A DNA stretch of 10,729 bases from Methylotenera_A sp044222005 (GCA_044222005.1 JBGANY010000022.1:1-10729); one strand, 5' to 3'; shown: positions 1 through 7,548, counted from the first letter of the stretch. Translations and numbers: made by a program. The notes: generated from the letters alone by a model not told the origin.

Positions 1-1395
1 TGTACTCCCAATAATTGCTAATATTTCCTGATCGTCTGCTATTTCCCGTTTACTTTTCGCATACTGATTTTTTATTTTTACAATCAGCATACCCTCAGCG
101 GCAATCGCCACCGCCTCATGCACATAAGGCAACGCGGATACTGCTTTACTCAGCGCTCTCGCCTGCGCTTCGCTCGTTTCTTTTAAATGATACATCTTTG
201 TACGAACGGCCGGGGGAGTTTTCATACTAAAACTGAGCAATAACCAAACACTCATCAGCACTGCACAAAACATAAAGACGATTGAATAACTGTAATGATG
301 TGCCAAATAGCCACCTGCCAGGCCACCTGCTGCCACACCCAGCGATTGTGAGGTGTTGTAAACCCCCATTGCAGTGCCTTTAGCTGCTGCCGGAGCCAGT
401 TTGGAAATGAGCGAGGGCAGGCTGGCCTCCAATATATTAAATGCCACGAAATAAGCAAATAATGAAAACACAATACCCCAGAAACTGGTGATCAGCCCTG
501 CAAAACACAACTGTGCGATCAGCATCAACGCTACCGCGCCAATAAAAACCGGCTTCAACAGGCCGCGTTTTTCCCCCACAACAATCGCAGGTATCATCAG
601 TACAAACGAGCCAATTAAAATGGGCAAATAGACTTGCCAGTGATGATTCACATCTAAACTGCTGGTGTTTTGAATCGCAAAAGGCACCACAATAAACATC
701 GCCATCTGTGCGGCATGCAGCGCAAAAATACCGAAATTCAAGCGCAATAATTGTGCGTTTTTCAGCACATCCTTAAGCTTTGCCGGCACTGCACTTGCGT
801 CGGAATGAAAGTGGCTGGCAATCGGGTTGGGTACAATGAATCTGATCACCAGTATCGCTAGAACAGCCAACACCGCAGTGAGCCAGAAAATGCCGGCGAT
901 GCCTGTCCAATGTGCCAGCGCCGGACCCAGCACCAATGAAATCGCAAAAGTCACCCCAATGGTTGCACCTATCATCGCCATGGCTTTGGTGCGGTTTTCT
1001 TCACGCGTCAAATCCGCCAATAACGCAGTCACAGCAGCTGAAACCGCCCCCGCCCCCTGCATGGCACGTCCTATAATTACCGTAGTGATATCCGTCGCCA
1101 AGGCTGCGACAATGCTGCCGATGATCAGCATCGCCAGCCCGAGATAAATCACATTCTTACGTCCAAATTTATCCGAAGCCATGCCAAAAGGCAATTGAAA
1201 CAAAGCCTGCGTCAGCCCGTACGCACCCAACGCCGCCCCCACTAGAATACTGTTATCCCCGCCTTGATAATGCGTCGCGTAGATAGCGAAAATGGGCAAG
1301 ATCAAGAACATACCCAGCATGCGCAAGCCATAGATAGAAGCCAGGCTGACGCTTGCTCTAAGCTCGCTTTGGGGCATTTTTTCGATTGAACTCAT
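1..1395 (-). CDS. yajR: YajR-type MFS transporter, C-terminus cut by window edge
   Basis: This is a major facilitator superfamily inner-membrane transporter; 465 codons are visible from the ATG at 1395-1393 and the frame is still open at base 1. Seen in the translation: MFS motif A in the loop after TM2 (GMASDKFGRK, residues 71-80), a TM4 region with R110 and Q113-G114, then LTREENRTKAMA at about 129-140, followed by a second set of membrane segments to about residue 400. The text around residues 20-35 and 110-145 closely follows E. coli YajR as I remember it. After the twelfth helix a soluble tail (about 405 onward) alternates short strands and helices, which fits the ferredoxin-like YAM domain known from YajR. 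Since E. coli YajR is about 454 residues, only a few residues are probably missing. The substrate is unknown. The gene is divergent from uvrA with 69 bp between them; I see no good Shine-Dalgarno before its start. Confidence 0.85.
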   Translation of the reverse strand, partial: MSSIEKMPQSELRASVSLASIYGLRMLGMFLILPIFAIYATHYQGGDNSILVGAALGAYGLTQALFQLPFGMASDKFGRKNVIYLGLAMLIIGSIVAALATDITTVIIGRAMQGAGAVSAAVTALLADLTREENRTKAMAMIGATIGVTFAISLVLGPALAHWTGIAGIFWLTAVLAVLAILVIRFIVPNPIASHFHSDASAVPAKLKDVLKNAQLLRLNFGIFALHAAQMAMFIVVPFAIQNTSSLDVNHHWQVYLPILIGSFVLMIPAIVVGEKRGLLKPVFIGAVALMLIAQLCFAGLITSFWGIVFSLFAYFVAFNILEASLPSLISKLAPAAAKGTAMGVYNTSQSLGVAAGGLAGGYLAHHYSYSIVFMFCAVLMSVWLLLSFSMKTPPAVRTKMYHLKETSEAQARALSKAVSALPYVHEAVAIAAEGMLIVKIKNQYAKSKREIADDQEILAIIGST

Positions 1396-1402
1396 TAAAT
1401 AT

Positions 1403-1432
1403 TTGAAATTATTTTGCTAAAGGCGGTATATT
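1403..1432 (+). promoter_or_regulatory. putative sigma-70 promoter of uvrA
   Basis: TTGAAA at 1403-1408 and TATATT at 1427-1432 are separated by 18 bp, each matching five of six consensus bases. Transcription would start near 1439, about 26 nt before the uvrA ATG. No CTGT-N8-ACAG LexA box overlaps it, so SOS control as in E. coli uvrA is not visible here. Confidence 0.5.
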
Positions 1433-1464
1433 AACAGGTTGCCTCAAATTTAGAAAAAAGCCTC

Positions 1465-4281
1465 ATGGATTTTATTCGCATACGCGGTGCCCGTACCCAC
1501 AACTTAAAAAATATATCGCTGGATTTGCCGCGCAACAAAATGATTGTTGTGACCGGGCTCTCAGGCTCTGGCAAATCCTCGCTGGCTTTTGATACGCTCT
1601 ATGCAGAAGGCCAGCGCCGTTATGTAGAAAGCCTTTCAGCTTATGCACGGCAGTTCCTGGCACGCATGGATAAGCCCGATGTCGATTTGATTGAAGGGCT
1701 GTCGCCCGCAATTTCGATCGAGCAAAAATCCACTTCACATAATCCGCGCTCCACTGTTGGCACGGTCACCGAAATCCACGATTACCTGCGGCTTTTGTAC
1801 GCGCGCGCCGGCGACCCGGAATGCCCGGAGCATGGCATCAAACTGGAAGCGCAAACCGTTTCGCAAATGGTGGATGCGATACTCAAACTGCCGGAAGACA
1901 CCAAGCTGATGATACTCGCACCGGTGGTGGCAAACCGCAAAGGTGAGCAGCTTGACTTGTTTGATGACTTAAAAGCGCAAGGCTTCGTGCGCCTGCGCGT
2001 TGACGGTAAGATTTATGAAATCGATGCCTTGCCGCAGCTTGCCAAAACCACCAAACACAGCGTAGATGTGGTGGTAGACCGCCTGAAAGTTAAGGAAGAC
2101 ATGAAGCAGCGTATTGCGGAATCCTTCGAGACCGCATTGCGTTTGGCCGAAGGCAAAGCCATCGCGCTGGAGATGGATACCGAAAAAGAGCATCTGTTTT
2201 CGGCCAAATTTTCGTGCCCGGTGTGTGATTACTCACTTGCCGAACTGGAGCCGCGCCTGTTCTCGTTTAACAACCCGATGGGCGCATGCCCCAAGTGCGA
2301 CGGCTTGGGCAACGTCAACTTTTTCGATCCGAAGCGCGTGGTGGCTTTTCCGCATTTATCTCTGGCCAGCGGCGCAATCAAAGGCTGGGATAAGCGCAAT
2401 CAGTTTTATTTCCAGATGCTGCTGAGCTTGGCGGCGCACTACGGCTTTGATACTGAAACTCCTTTTGAAAACCTGCCAGAACCTATCCAGGACGTGTTGT
2501 TAAACGGTTCCGGCCGCGAGCAGATCGCATTTAAATACTTAAACGAGCGTGGTACTTTCTTTGGCAAAACGCATAATTTCGAAGGCATTCTAAACAACCT
2601 GCAACGCCGCTATCGTGAAAGCGATTCCCTGGCGGTGCGCGATGAACTCTCTAAATACATCAATAGCGCGCCCTGCCCAGATTGTGCGGGCACACGCTTG
2701 CGGATAGAGGCGCGCCACGTCAAAGTGGGCAATAAAAACATTCACCAGATTTGTGAAGTGCCGTTAAAGCAAGCACTCACTTTCTTTGAAGCGCTTGAAC
2801 TGCAAGGCGCAAAACTTGCCATTGCCGACAAGATCGTAAAAGAGATTCAAAGCCGTCTGAGATTTCTAACCAACGTCGGGCTGGAGTATTTATCGCTTTC
2901 GCGCTCGGCCGAAACCTTATCAGGTGGAGAAGCGCAGCGTATCCGTCTGGCCTCGCAGATCGGCAGCGGTTTAACCGGCGTGATGTATGTGCTGGATGAG
3001 CCCTCGATCGGCTTGCATCAGCGCGACAACGACCGGCTTCTGGAAACGCTGAAACGTTTGCGTGACATTGGCAACACGGTGATTGTGGTGGAGCATGACC
3101 ACGATGCGATTCTGGCGGCAGACTACGTGGTGGATATTGGCCCCGGCGCGGGCGAGCATGGCGGACAAATTGTGGCTGAAGGCACGCCGGCAGAAGTCCA
3201 GGCCAACACCCAATCGCTTACCGGCCAATATTTAAGCGGTAAAAAGAAAATCGAATACAAAAAAACCCGCACCAAAGCCGACCCGGCACGATGGCTGAAG
3301 CTCAGCAACGCAACCGGCAATAATTTGCGCAATGTTTCGGTCGAAATCCCGGTCGGCCTGCTGACCTGCGTCACCGGCGTTTCCGGCAGCGGCAAATCCA
3401 CCCTGATTAACGACACACTTTACCGGGTCGTCGCGCAGCATTTATACGGCAGCAATACTGAGCCGGCACCATTTGGCGAGGTAGATGGCTTGGCATTTTT
3501 TGATAAGGTGGTCGATGTTGACCAAAGCCCGATTGGCCGCACGCCGCGCTCCAACCCGGCAACCTATACTGGGTTATTTACCCCAATCCGCGATTTATTC
3601 GCCGGCGTACCGGAAAGCCGCGCACGTGGCTATGGGCCAGGCAGATACTCTTTCAACGTCAAAGGCGGCCGCTGCGAGGCCTGCCAGGGCGACGGGGTGA
3701 TTCGCGTAGAAATGCACTTTTTGCCGGATGTATATGTGCCATGCGATGTTTGCAAAGGCCACCGTTACAACCGTGAGACCTTAGAAATCCACTACAAAGG
3801 CAAAAACATTCATGAAGTATTAGAAATGACTGTGGAGCAAGCGCATGAATTCTTTAAAGCGATTCCCGTCGTGGCACGCAAGCTGCAAACCTTGCTGGAC
3901 GTGGGTTTGGGCTACATTACGCTTGGGCAAAGCGCGACCACATTAAGTGGCGGTGAAGCGCAGCGCGTTAAGCTCTCTCTGGAATTAAGCAAGCGCGACA
4001 CGGGCAGGACGCTTTACATATTAGACGAGCCAACGACCGGCCTGCATTTTGCAGACATCCAGCTTTTATTGGACGTTATTCACCGTCTGCGCGATGCGGG
4101 CAACACCATTGTGATTATCGAGCATAATCTGGACGTGATTAAAACTGCGGATTGGCTGATTGACATGGGCCCGGAAGGCGGCGATGGCGGCGGCATGGTA
4201 ATTGCGGAAGGCACACCGGAACAAGTAGCAGAAAACAAAGCAAGTTATACCGGAAAATACTTGAAACAGCTTTTAAAATGA
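1465..4281 (+). CDS. uvrA: UvrA, excinuclease ABC subunit A
   Basis: This is the damage-recognition ATPase of nucleotide excision repair; it forms the UvrA2-UvrB complex that scans DNA and loads UvrB at lesions. At 938 residues it is full length (family about 940). Seen: N-terminal Walker A GLSGSGKS at 31-38; a zinc module with C251/C254 and C275/C278; another CPDC pair near 407-410; first ABC signature LSGGEAQRIRLA followed by a Walker B ending in DEPSIGL; second Walker A GVSGSGKS at 638-645; the C-terminal zinc finger with C737/C740 and C760/C763; and a second signature LSGGEAQRVKLS with LDEPTTGL. The start MDFIRIRGARTHNLKNI is the usual UvrA N-terminus, so the ATG at 1465 is secure although only a weak purine stretch (AGAAAAAAG) precedes it. 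All catalytic motifs are intact. It is probably transcribed alone; the next gene lies 155 bp downstream and has a different base composition. Confidence 0.98.
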   Translation: MDFIRIRGARTHNLKNISLDLPRNKMIVVTGLSGSGKSSLAFDTLYAEGQRRYVESLSAYARQFLARMDKPDVDLIEGLSPAISIEQKSTSHNPRSTVGTVTEIHDYLRLLYARAGDPECPEHGIKLEAQTVSQMVDAILKLPEDTKLMILAPVVANRKGEQLDLFDDLKAQGFVRLRVDGKIYEIDALPQLAKTTKHSVDVVVDRLKVKEDMKQRIAESFETALRLAEGKAIALEMDTEKEHLFSAKFSCPVCDYSLAELEPRLFSFNNPMGACPKCDGLGNVNFFDPKRVVAFPHLSLASGAIKGWDKRNQFYFQMLLSLAAHYGFDTETPFENLPEPIQDVLLNGSGREQIAFKYLNERGTFFGKTHNFEGILNNLQRRYRESDSLAVRDELSKYINSAPCPDCAGTRLRIEARHVKVGNKNIHQICEVPLKQALTFFEALELQGAKLAIADKIVKEIQSRLRFLTNVGLEYLSLSRSAETLSGGEAQRIRLASQIGSGLTGVMYVLDEPSIGLHQRDNDRLLETLKRLRDIGNTVIVVEHDHDAILAADYVVDIGPGAGEHGGQIVAEGTPAEVQANTQSLTGQYLSGKKKIEYKKTRTKADPARWLKLSNATGNNLRNVSVEIPVGLLTCVTGVSGSGKSTLINDTLYRVVAQHLYGSNTEPAPFGEVDGLAFFDKVVDVDQSPIGRTPRSNPATYTGLFTPIRDLFAGVPESRARGYGPGRYSFNVKGGRCEACQGDGVIRVEMHFLPDVYVPCDVCKGHRYNRETLEIHYKGKNIHEVLEMTVEQAHEFFKAIPVVARKLQTLLDVGLGYITLGQSATTLSGGEAQRVKLSLELSKRDTGRTLYILDEPTTGLHFADIQLLLDVIHRLRDAGNTIVIIEHNLDVIKTADWLIDMGPEGGDGGGMVIAEGTPEQVAENKASYTGKYLKQLLK

Positions 4282-4320
4282 TGCTCTGGAAGCCGCATGG
4301 ATATTGGTCTGCAGAGCATC
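4280..4320 (+). repeat. 9-bp inverted repeat over the uvrA stop codon
   Basis: GATGCTCTG (4280-4288) and CAGAGCATC (4312-4320) are perfect reverse complements around a 23-nt loop. The left arm begins inside the TGA stop of uvrA. No T-run follows the right arm, so this is not a typical intrinsic terminator. It could still form an mRNA 3'-end stem-loop. Confidence 0.45.
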
Positions 4321-4396
4321 GAATATAATGTATTATTTAGGACGTATCAGCAACGCGTAATACACCGAATTGAAGCATCGCAATGCCTTTCTGTTA

Positions 4397-4426
4397 TTGA
4401 TGATAGAATTATTTTTTTATTATTAT
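4397..4426 (+). promoter_or_regulatory. putative promoter of the nuclease gene
   Basis: TTGATG at 4397-4402 and TATTAT at 4421-4426 are 18 bp apart; the -10 matches five of six consensus bases, the -35 four. The predicted start point, about 4433-4437, coincides with the start codon, so the message may be leaderless. The surrounding stretch is very T-rich, so chance matches to a -10 are easy to find and this call is tentative. Confidence 0.35.
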
Positions 4427-4433
4427 TCTGATC

Positions 4434-4447
4434 GATATGGCCATATC
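4434..4447. repeat. 14-bp perfect palindrome spanning a start codon
   Basis: GATATGGCCATATC is its own reverse complement and contains the ATG at 4437. Outer ATCG (4431-4434) and CGAT (4449-4452) could extend the symmetry with a 2-base bulge. It could be an operator or a cruciform-prone site; a palindrome this long is expected roughly 0.65 times by chance in a window of this size, so the location rather than its existence is the point. Confidence 0.5.
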
Positions 4448-5417
4448 CCGATGTAACAAATGTGGAACCGTCACAGAGCATGAACGAGAGCTAGTCGAAA
4501 CTCGCCATAGTTGTGTTAAATGTGGGACATCAACATTAATCTACGACACCCTCTTTTTCGTAAGCAAGCTATCAGAGATGTATTTCGCACAGCGAAAAGA
4601 ACTGGATGAACTTCGTATATCTCCTTCAACATCAGCGCAGATCGAATCAGACAAACCCAGCAAACACTTCGACATTCACAATTCTGACTTGCTGAGTTCA
4701 GAAGCGCAACATGCTCCAATCATTGAGTGGTTTAAGACGAAAAACATCACAGCCTCGGTAAACATTAACGCTATAGACACAACAGGCTTTTTTGACGAGG
4801 CAGCTATTGCCATTGGCTCGGACTACGCACTATTTGGTGAAGTTTGCGAGCGGATTCGCTACGCCCAACTAAAGGAATTCAACAGTAACCTTATTTATCT
4901 GGATAAGAAATCTAAACAAGATGCTAAAGCGCTTGAATCCTTTATTCAGCGTCTTTACGATCACTCTCTGATCGCTCGTTGTATCAGTAATAAGAAAGAG
5001 AAAAATATTCGCGTTGTTCTGCAAAACGCCCCCAGTGTAAGACGTTTTTTTGCTGGAGACTGGCTCGAATGGTATGCGCTGATGATTGGCCTAAGGATAT
5101 GCCAAGAACGTAACGTTGAATTTTCTTGTGCTCGAAATATGATGCTTTCCTTTTTACCTGGCGAAAAAAGAGAATTGGACGTATTTTTCCTCATCAACAA
5201 CACTCAACCGCTATATATTGAATGTAAGGCTGGGGATTTTCGACAGGATATTGATAAATACGTAACACTTCGAAAACGCTTAGGAATAGATCAGAAATAT
5301 TTTATTCTCTGTGTTGCCGACATCGACGTAGAGCAGGCCAAGGGGCTGAGTGCCATGCATGGCATTACATTCGTCAACACCCAAACGATTGGACAACATC
5401 TTTCAACATTATTCTAG
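4437..5417 (+). CDS. zinc-ribbon protein with DUF1887/Card1-like PD-(D/E)XK nuclease domain
   Basis: I recognise the C-terminal domain but not a named gene. The 326-residue protein begins with a zinc ribbon (C6-x2-C9 and C26-x2-C29). A linker runs to about 85, then a mixed helical region (about 90-200) that may include a winged-helix-like segment. The C-terminal half reads as a PD-(D/E)XK nuclease: GDWLEW with E211, ELDV with D248, and ECK with E262 and K264, followed by a helix containing LRKRLGI (279-285). This order (G-x-WLE, E-x-DV, ECK-x-G, then a lysine/leucine helix) is that of DUF1887 proteins such as Card1/Can2, but the CARF ligand-sensing domain expected at their N-terminus is replaced by the zinc ribbon. 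All putative catalytic residues are present. Sampled stretches are about 33-42% GC, below uvrA, which suggests acquisition. The ATG at 4437 is favoured because C6 must be included and an in-frame TAG lies at 4404; no Shine-Dalgarno is visible. The substrate (DNA or RNA) and a defence role are inference. An Mrr-like or other restriction-fold nuclease is the main alternative. Confidence 0.75.
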   Translation: MAISRCNKCGTVTEHERELVETRHSCVKCGTSTLIYDTLFFVSKLSEMYFAQRKELDELRISPSTSAQIESDKPSKHFDIHNSDLLSSEAQHAPIIEWFKTKNITASVNINAIDTTGFFDEAAIAIGSDYALFGEVCERIRYAQLKEFNSNLIYLDKKSKQDAKALESFIQRLYDHSLIARCISNKKEKNIRVVLQNAPSVRRFFAGDWLEWYALMIGLRICQERNVEFSCARNMMLSFLPGEKRELDVFFLINNTQPLYIECKAGDFRQDIDKYVTLRKRLGIDQKYFILCVADIDVEQAKGLSAMHGITFVNTQTIGQHLSTLF

Positions 5418-5432
5418 CTCATCATCTTTCAG

Positions 5433-5451
5433 AGGCCTGCTAGTTCGGCCT
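5433..5451. repeat. short inverted repeat between convergent genes
   Basis: AGGCC (5433-5437) and GGCCT (5447-5451) flank a 9-nt loop in the 42-bp gap between the nuclease stop and the mtgA stop. Neither strand has a T-run after it, so a terminator function is only a possibility. Confidence 0.25.
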
Positions 5452-5459
5452 AGGATAAA

Positions 5460-6194
5460 CTAAGGAATCTCTGCAAAGCGCATTCTGGCTTGTATGGTGG
5501 CGGTGCGGCGGTTTAAATATCGCGTGCTGCGATGTTTATCATAAAAGCGCGGGTTGGGAATCATGGCAGCCAGCTTTGCGGCTTGTGTTGTACCCAAACC
5601 GCCCGCGCTGGTCTTAAAGTAATGCCGCGCAGCCGCTTCCGCGCCAAATATGCCGTTGCCCCACTCAATTACGTTCAGATAAATTTCCAGAATGCGGCGT
5701 TTGGTGAGCATTTTTTCCAGCATCACGGTGATCACCGCCTCTTCGGCCTTGCGCCAGGGCGTACGCTTGCTGGATAGAAACAGGTTCTTGGCCAGCTGCT
5801 GACTGATGGTGGAGCCGCCTGCCACGATTTTGCCTTTTTTCAGGTTTTTCTCGTAGGCTTTTTCGATGCCTTCCCAGTCAAAGCCGTCATGCTGGCTAAA
5901 TTTGGAATCTTCGCTGGCAATTACCGCGCGCTTCAAATGATTCGAGATTTTGCTGTAATCCACCCATTTATGCTTCAGTTCGGCATCAGGTCTGGCTTCT
6001 TGAATAATCTCTAAACGGTCTTCCATAAAGGCGCTGGAAGACGGGTTGAATCTGATCCACCAGCAAATGTGCAGAAAAATCCAGAGTTGATACAACAGCA
6101 CAAAAGCAAAAAAAAGCACGAAAGCGCGCTTGAAAAGGCCGCCCAGACCCATTGGGCGCGCGTTTGGCCTGGTGTTAAAAATCCAGCGGATCAT
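5460..6194 (-). CDS. mtgA: MtgA, monofunctional biosynthetic peptidoglycan glycosyltransferase
   Basis: This enzyme polymerises lipid II into glycan strands at the outer face of the inner membrane. With the start chosen here it has 244 residues, the usual MtgA length. Seen: one transmembrane anchor (about 24-47, rich in F, L and W), then the GT51 domain with its motif 1 catalytic glutamate in E95-D96-x2-F and H102, the GGSTISQQLAKNLFL block from 126, KRRILEIYLN at 165-174 with E170, and EWGNGIFGAEAAARHYF after it. There is no transpeptidase domain, so it is monofunctional. The frame is open upstream to 6248, but the ATG at 6194-6192 is preferred: it overlaps the aroE stop as ATGA, gives the expected N-terminus (MIRWIF then a basic stretch) and avoids 18 residues lying inside aroE. 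The overlap implies translational coupling with aroE. Confidence 0.95.
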   Translation of the reverse strand: MIRWIFNTRPNARPMGLGGLFKRAFVLFFAFVLLYQLWIFLHICWWIRFNPSSSAFMEDRLEIIQEARPDAELKHKWVDYSKISNHLKRAVIASEDSKFSQHDGFDWEGIEKAYEKNLKKGKIVAGGSTISQQLAKNLFLSSKRTPWRKAEEAVITVMLEKMLTKRRILEIYLNVIEWGNGIFGAEAAARHYFKTSAGGLGTTQAAKLAAMIPNPRFYDKHRSTRYLNRRTATIQARMRFAEIP

Positions 6195-6994
6195 GCTTTG
6201 CGTAACTGAGCGATAACCGGCGCAGTTTGCGGCCGCACGCCGCGCCACAAGTAAAATGCTTCGGCGGCTTGCTCTACCAGCATACCAAGGCCATCCGCCA
6301 CTTGCGCGCCAGCCGCCCTGGCCTGCGCCATAAACGGCGTTTCGCGACCATACATCATGTCGTAAGCCAAGCAGTTTTTAGTAAATATTGTGTCGGGTAT
6401 TGGCAAGGCGGTATCGGTTAATCCTGTTGAGGTTGCATTGATAATGATATCGAACGACTGGTTTTTCAAGCCTTCGAACGCGCATGCAGCGACTTTGTTG
6501 GCAGACTGATTCGCCATCTTTTGCGCTTTATCCAGCGTACGGTTTGCCACCACCAGCGTAGCTGGTTGTTGCGCCAATATAGGCTGAAAAACACCCTGAG
6601 CCGCGCCGCCCGCACCGAGTATCAATATTCGCGCGCCTTGCAGGACGATGCCAAAATTATTCGCAATATCACTGATCAAACCAGCTCCATCGGTATTGTC
6701 ACCTTTAATCTGGTTGGTGGTGAAAATCAACGTATTGACAGCCCCTGCATGTTGCGCGCGCTCAGTCAGAACATCACATAAATTGTACGCCTCAAACTTG
6801 AACGGCACAGTGACGTTCGCGCCTTTGTAACCCTGCGCAATCAGCTCGCGCACCTTTGCTATAAAACCATCGAGCGGCGCCAGCATAGCCTCGTAGCAGA
6901 TATCCTGCCCGGTTTGTTTAGCAAAGGCTGTGTGAATTTGTGGCGATTTGCTGTGTGCGATGGGGTTGCCAATCACGGCATACTTATCCGTCAT
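6191..6994 (-). CDS. aroE: AroE, shikimate dehydrogenase (NADP-dependent)
   Basis: AroE reduces 3-dehydroshikimate to shikimate in the cytosol, the fourth step of the chorismate pathway for aromatic amino acids. At 267 residues it is normal for the family. Seen: the shikimate-binding S15-K-S17-P segment, NVTVPFK (60-66) with the catalytic K66, NTDG (100-103) with the partner D102, the dinucleotide loop GAGGAAQG (127-134), NRT (151-153), which usually marks NADP(H) preference, NATSTG (186-191), and YDMMYG (211-216). The ATG at 6994 is preceded by AAAGAG a few bases upstream, a reasonable ribosome binding site. Its TGA overlaps the mtgA start. It begins 28 bp after the remnant end of the rhodanese gene on the same strand, so the three were probably one transcription unit. 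Nothing in the protein looks impaired. Confidence 0.97.
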   Translation of the reverse strand: MTDKYAVIGNPIAHSKSPQIHTAFAKQTGQDICYEAMLAPLDGFIAKVRELIAQGYKGANVTVPFKFEAYNLCDVLTERAQHAGAVNTLIFTTNQIKGDNTDGAGLISDIANNFGIVLQGARILILGAGGAAQGVFQPILAQQPATLVVANRTLDKAQKMANQSANKVAACAFEGLKNQSFDIIINATSTGLTDTALPIPDTIFTKNCLAYDMMYGRETPFMAQARAAGAQVADGLGMLVEQAAEAFYLWRGVRPQTAPVIAQLRKA

Positions 6995-7022
6995 ATCTCT
7001 TTAATCGCTTCCAAAAGCCTGT

Positions 7023-7443
7023 TTAGTTTGCCCACGGCAATCCGGCTTTTTTCCAGCCATTGATGAGCGTGCGTTGCTTTTTATCATTCGCCTCGCCCTC
7101 AAAACCTTCCAGCATATTGTATGCTTCGGTAATTGTGCGAGCGCCCGCCGGTCCGGCACATAAAAATAACCAGCGCTTCCTTATCAACCTGCATCTCCAA
7201 ATGCGCTGCAAAATCTGGGTTGGCGACCATGCCCGGGTAAAACGCCCACTCTATATGCGTTGCACCAGGGATTTTACCAACCAATTCCAATTCAGCAGTT
7301 GTGCGCACATCGACCAATTTTGCATGCGGTGTATTTTGCAATACTTCGTACGCCTCCTGCGGTGTAAGCGCCCCGGAGTAAGGCAATTGATTCTGCGCCG
7401 CTCTTTGCTGCGCATTCTGTAAAATCTGAGTGATGTTCGTCAT
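7023..7443 (-). pseudogene. rhodanese-domain protein gene, frameshifted with apparent internal deletion
   Basis: Single-domain rhodaneses move sulfane sulfur through an active-site cysteine. The first frame, from the ATG at 7443 (Shine-Dalgarno AAAGGA at 7455-7450), gives 114 residues: LVDVRTTAELELVGKIPGA at about 43-61 and the active-site loop C96-R-T-G-G-R101 followed by SH, after which it runs out of homology and stops at 7101-7099. The expected C-terminal part, AYNMLEGFEG followed by NGWKKAGLPWAN, sits in another frame and stops at 7025-7023. In the family about 14-16 residues separate the GGRSH and YNMLEGFEG motifs; here only 13 bases lie between the CAC of GGRSH (7137-7135) and the TAC of YNML (7121). 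So a deletion of roughly 30 bases that is not a multiple of three is inferred at about 7122-7137. It may be a true pseudogene, a truncated protein that keeps its cysteine loop, or an assembly collapse. Confidence 0.8.
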
Positions 7444-7487
7444 ATGGAATCCTTTTTAACTGGCACGGCAAATTATTCACTGAATGA

Positions 7488-7516
7488 AGTATAACCCGAA
7501 ACAATTAGCATATTAA
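7488..7516 (-). promoter_or_regulatory. putative sigma-70 promoter of the rhodanese-aroE-mtgA unit
   Basis: On the minus strand TATACT (7493-7488) is preceded after 17 bp by TTAATA (7516-7511). The -10 is good (five of six), the -35 fair (four of six). The start point would be near 7481, leaving a leader of about 38 nt that includes the Shine-Dalgarno of the rhodanese gene. Confidence 0.45.
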
Positions 7517-7531
7517 TGCATAAATTTACAT

Positions 7532-7548
7532 TGCACTATTTTGGTGCA
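7532..7548 (+). promoter_or_regulatory. NtrC-binding site 1 upstream of glnA
   Basis: TGCACTATTTTGGTGCA is a 17-bp dyad matching the NtrC enhancer pattern (TGCACYA-N3-TGGTGCA); it closely resembles the E. coli glnAp2 sites. Its centre is about 125 bp upstream of the predicted glnA start point. Confidence 0.88.

Noticed and set aside
827..1147. Plus-strand open frame of 106 codons
   Set aside because: It lies antisense within the YajR-type transporter, whose reading frame has clear family motifs. The composition (A, T, M and P rich) is what the opposite strand of a membrane protein gene gives.
1422..1437. LexA (SOS) box before uvrA
   Set aside because: An ACAG half-site is present at 1434-1437 but the paired CTGT at the right distance is GGCG. 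No full CTGT-N8-ACAG exists in the intergenic region.
5433..5451. Bidirectional intrinsic terminator between the nuclease gene and mtgA
   Set aside because: The stem has only five base pairs and neither strand has a T tract after it, so it is listed only as a short repeat.
6195..6248. Longer mtgA N-terminus starting at 6248
   Set aside because: The extra 18 residues would be encoded within aroE in another frame, make the protein longer than the family norm and ignore the ATGA junction.
7023..7211. Independent 62-residue protein on the minus strand
   Set aside because: Its second half is plainly the C-terminus of the rhodanese domain and its first part is out-of-frame rhodanese sequence, so it is a fragment of the broken gene.
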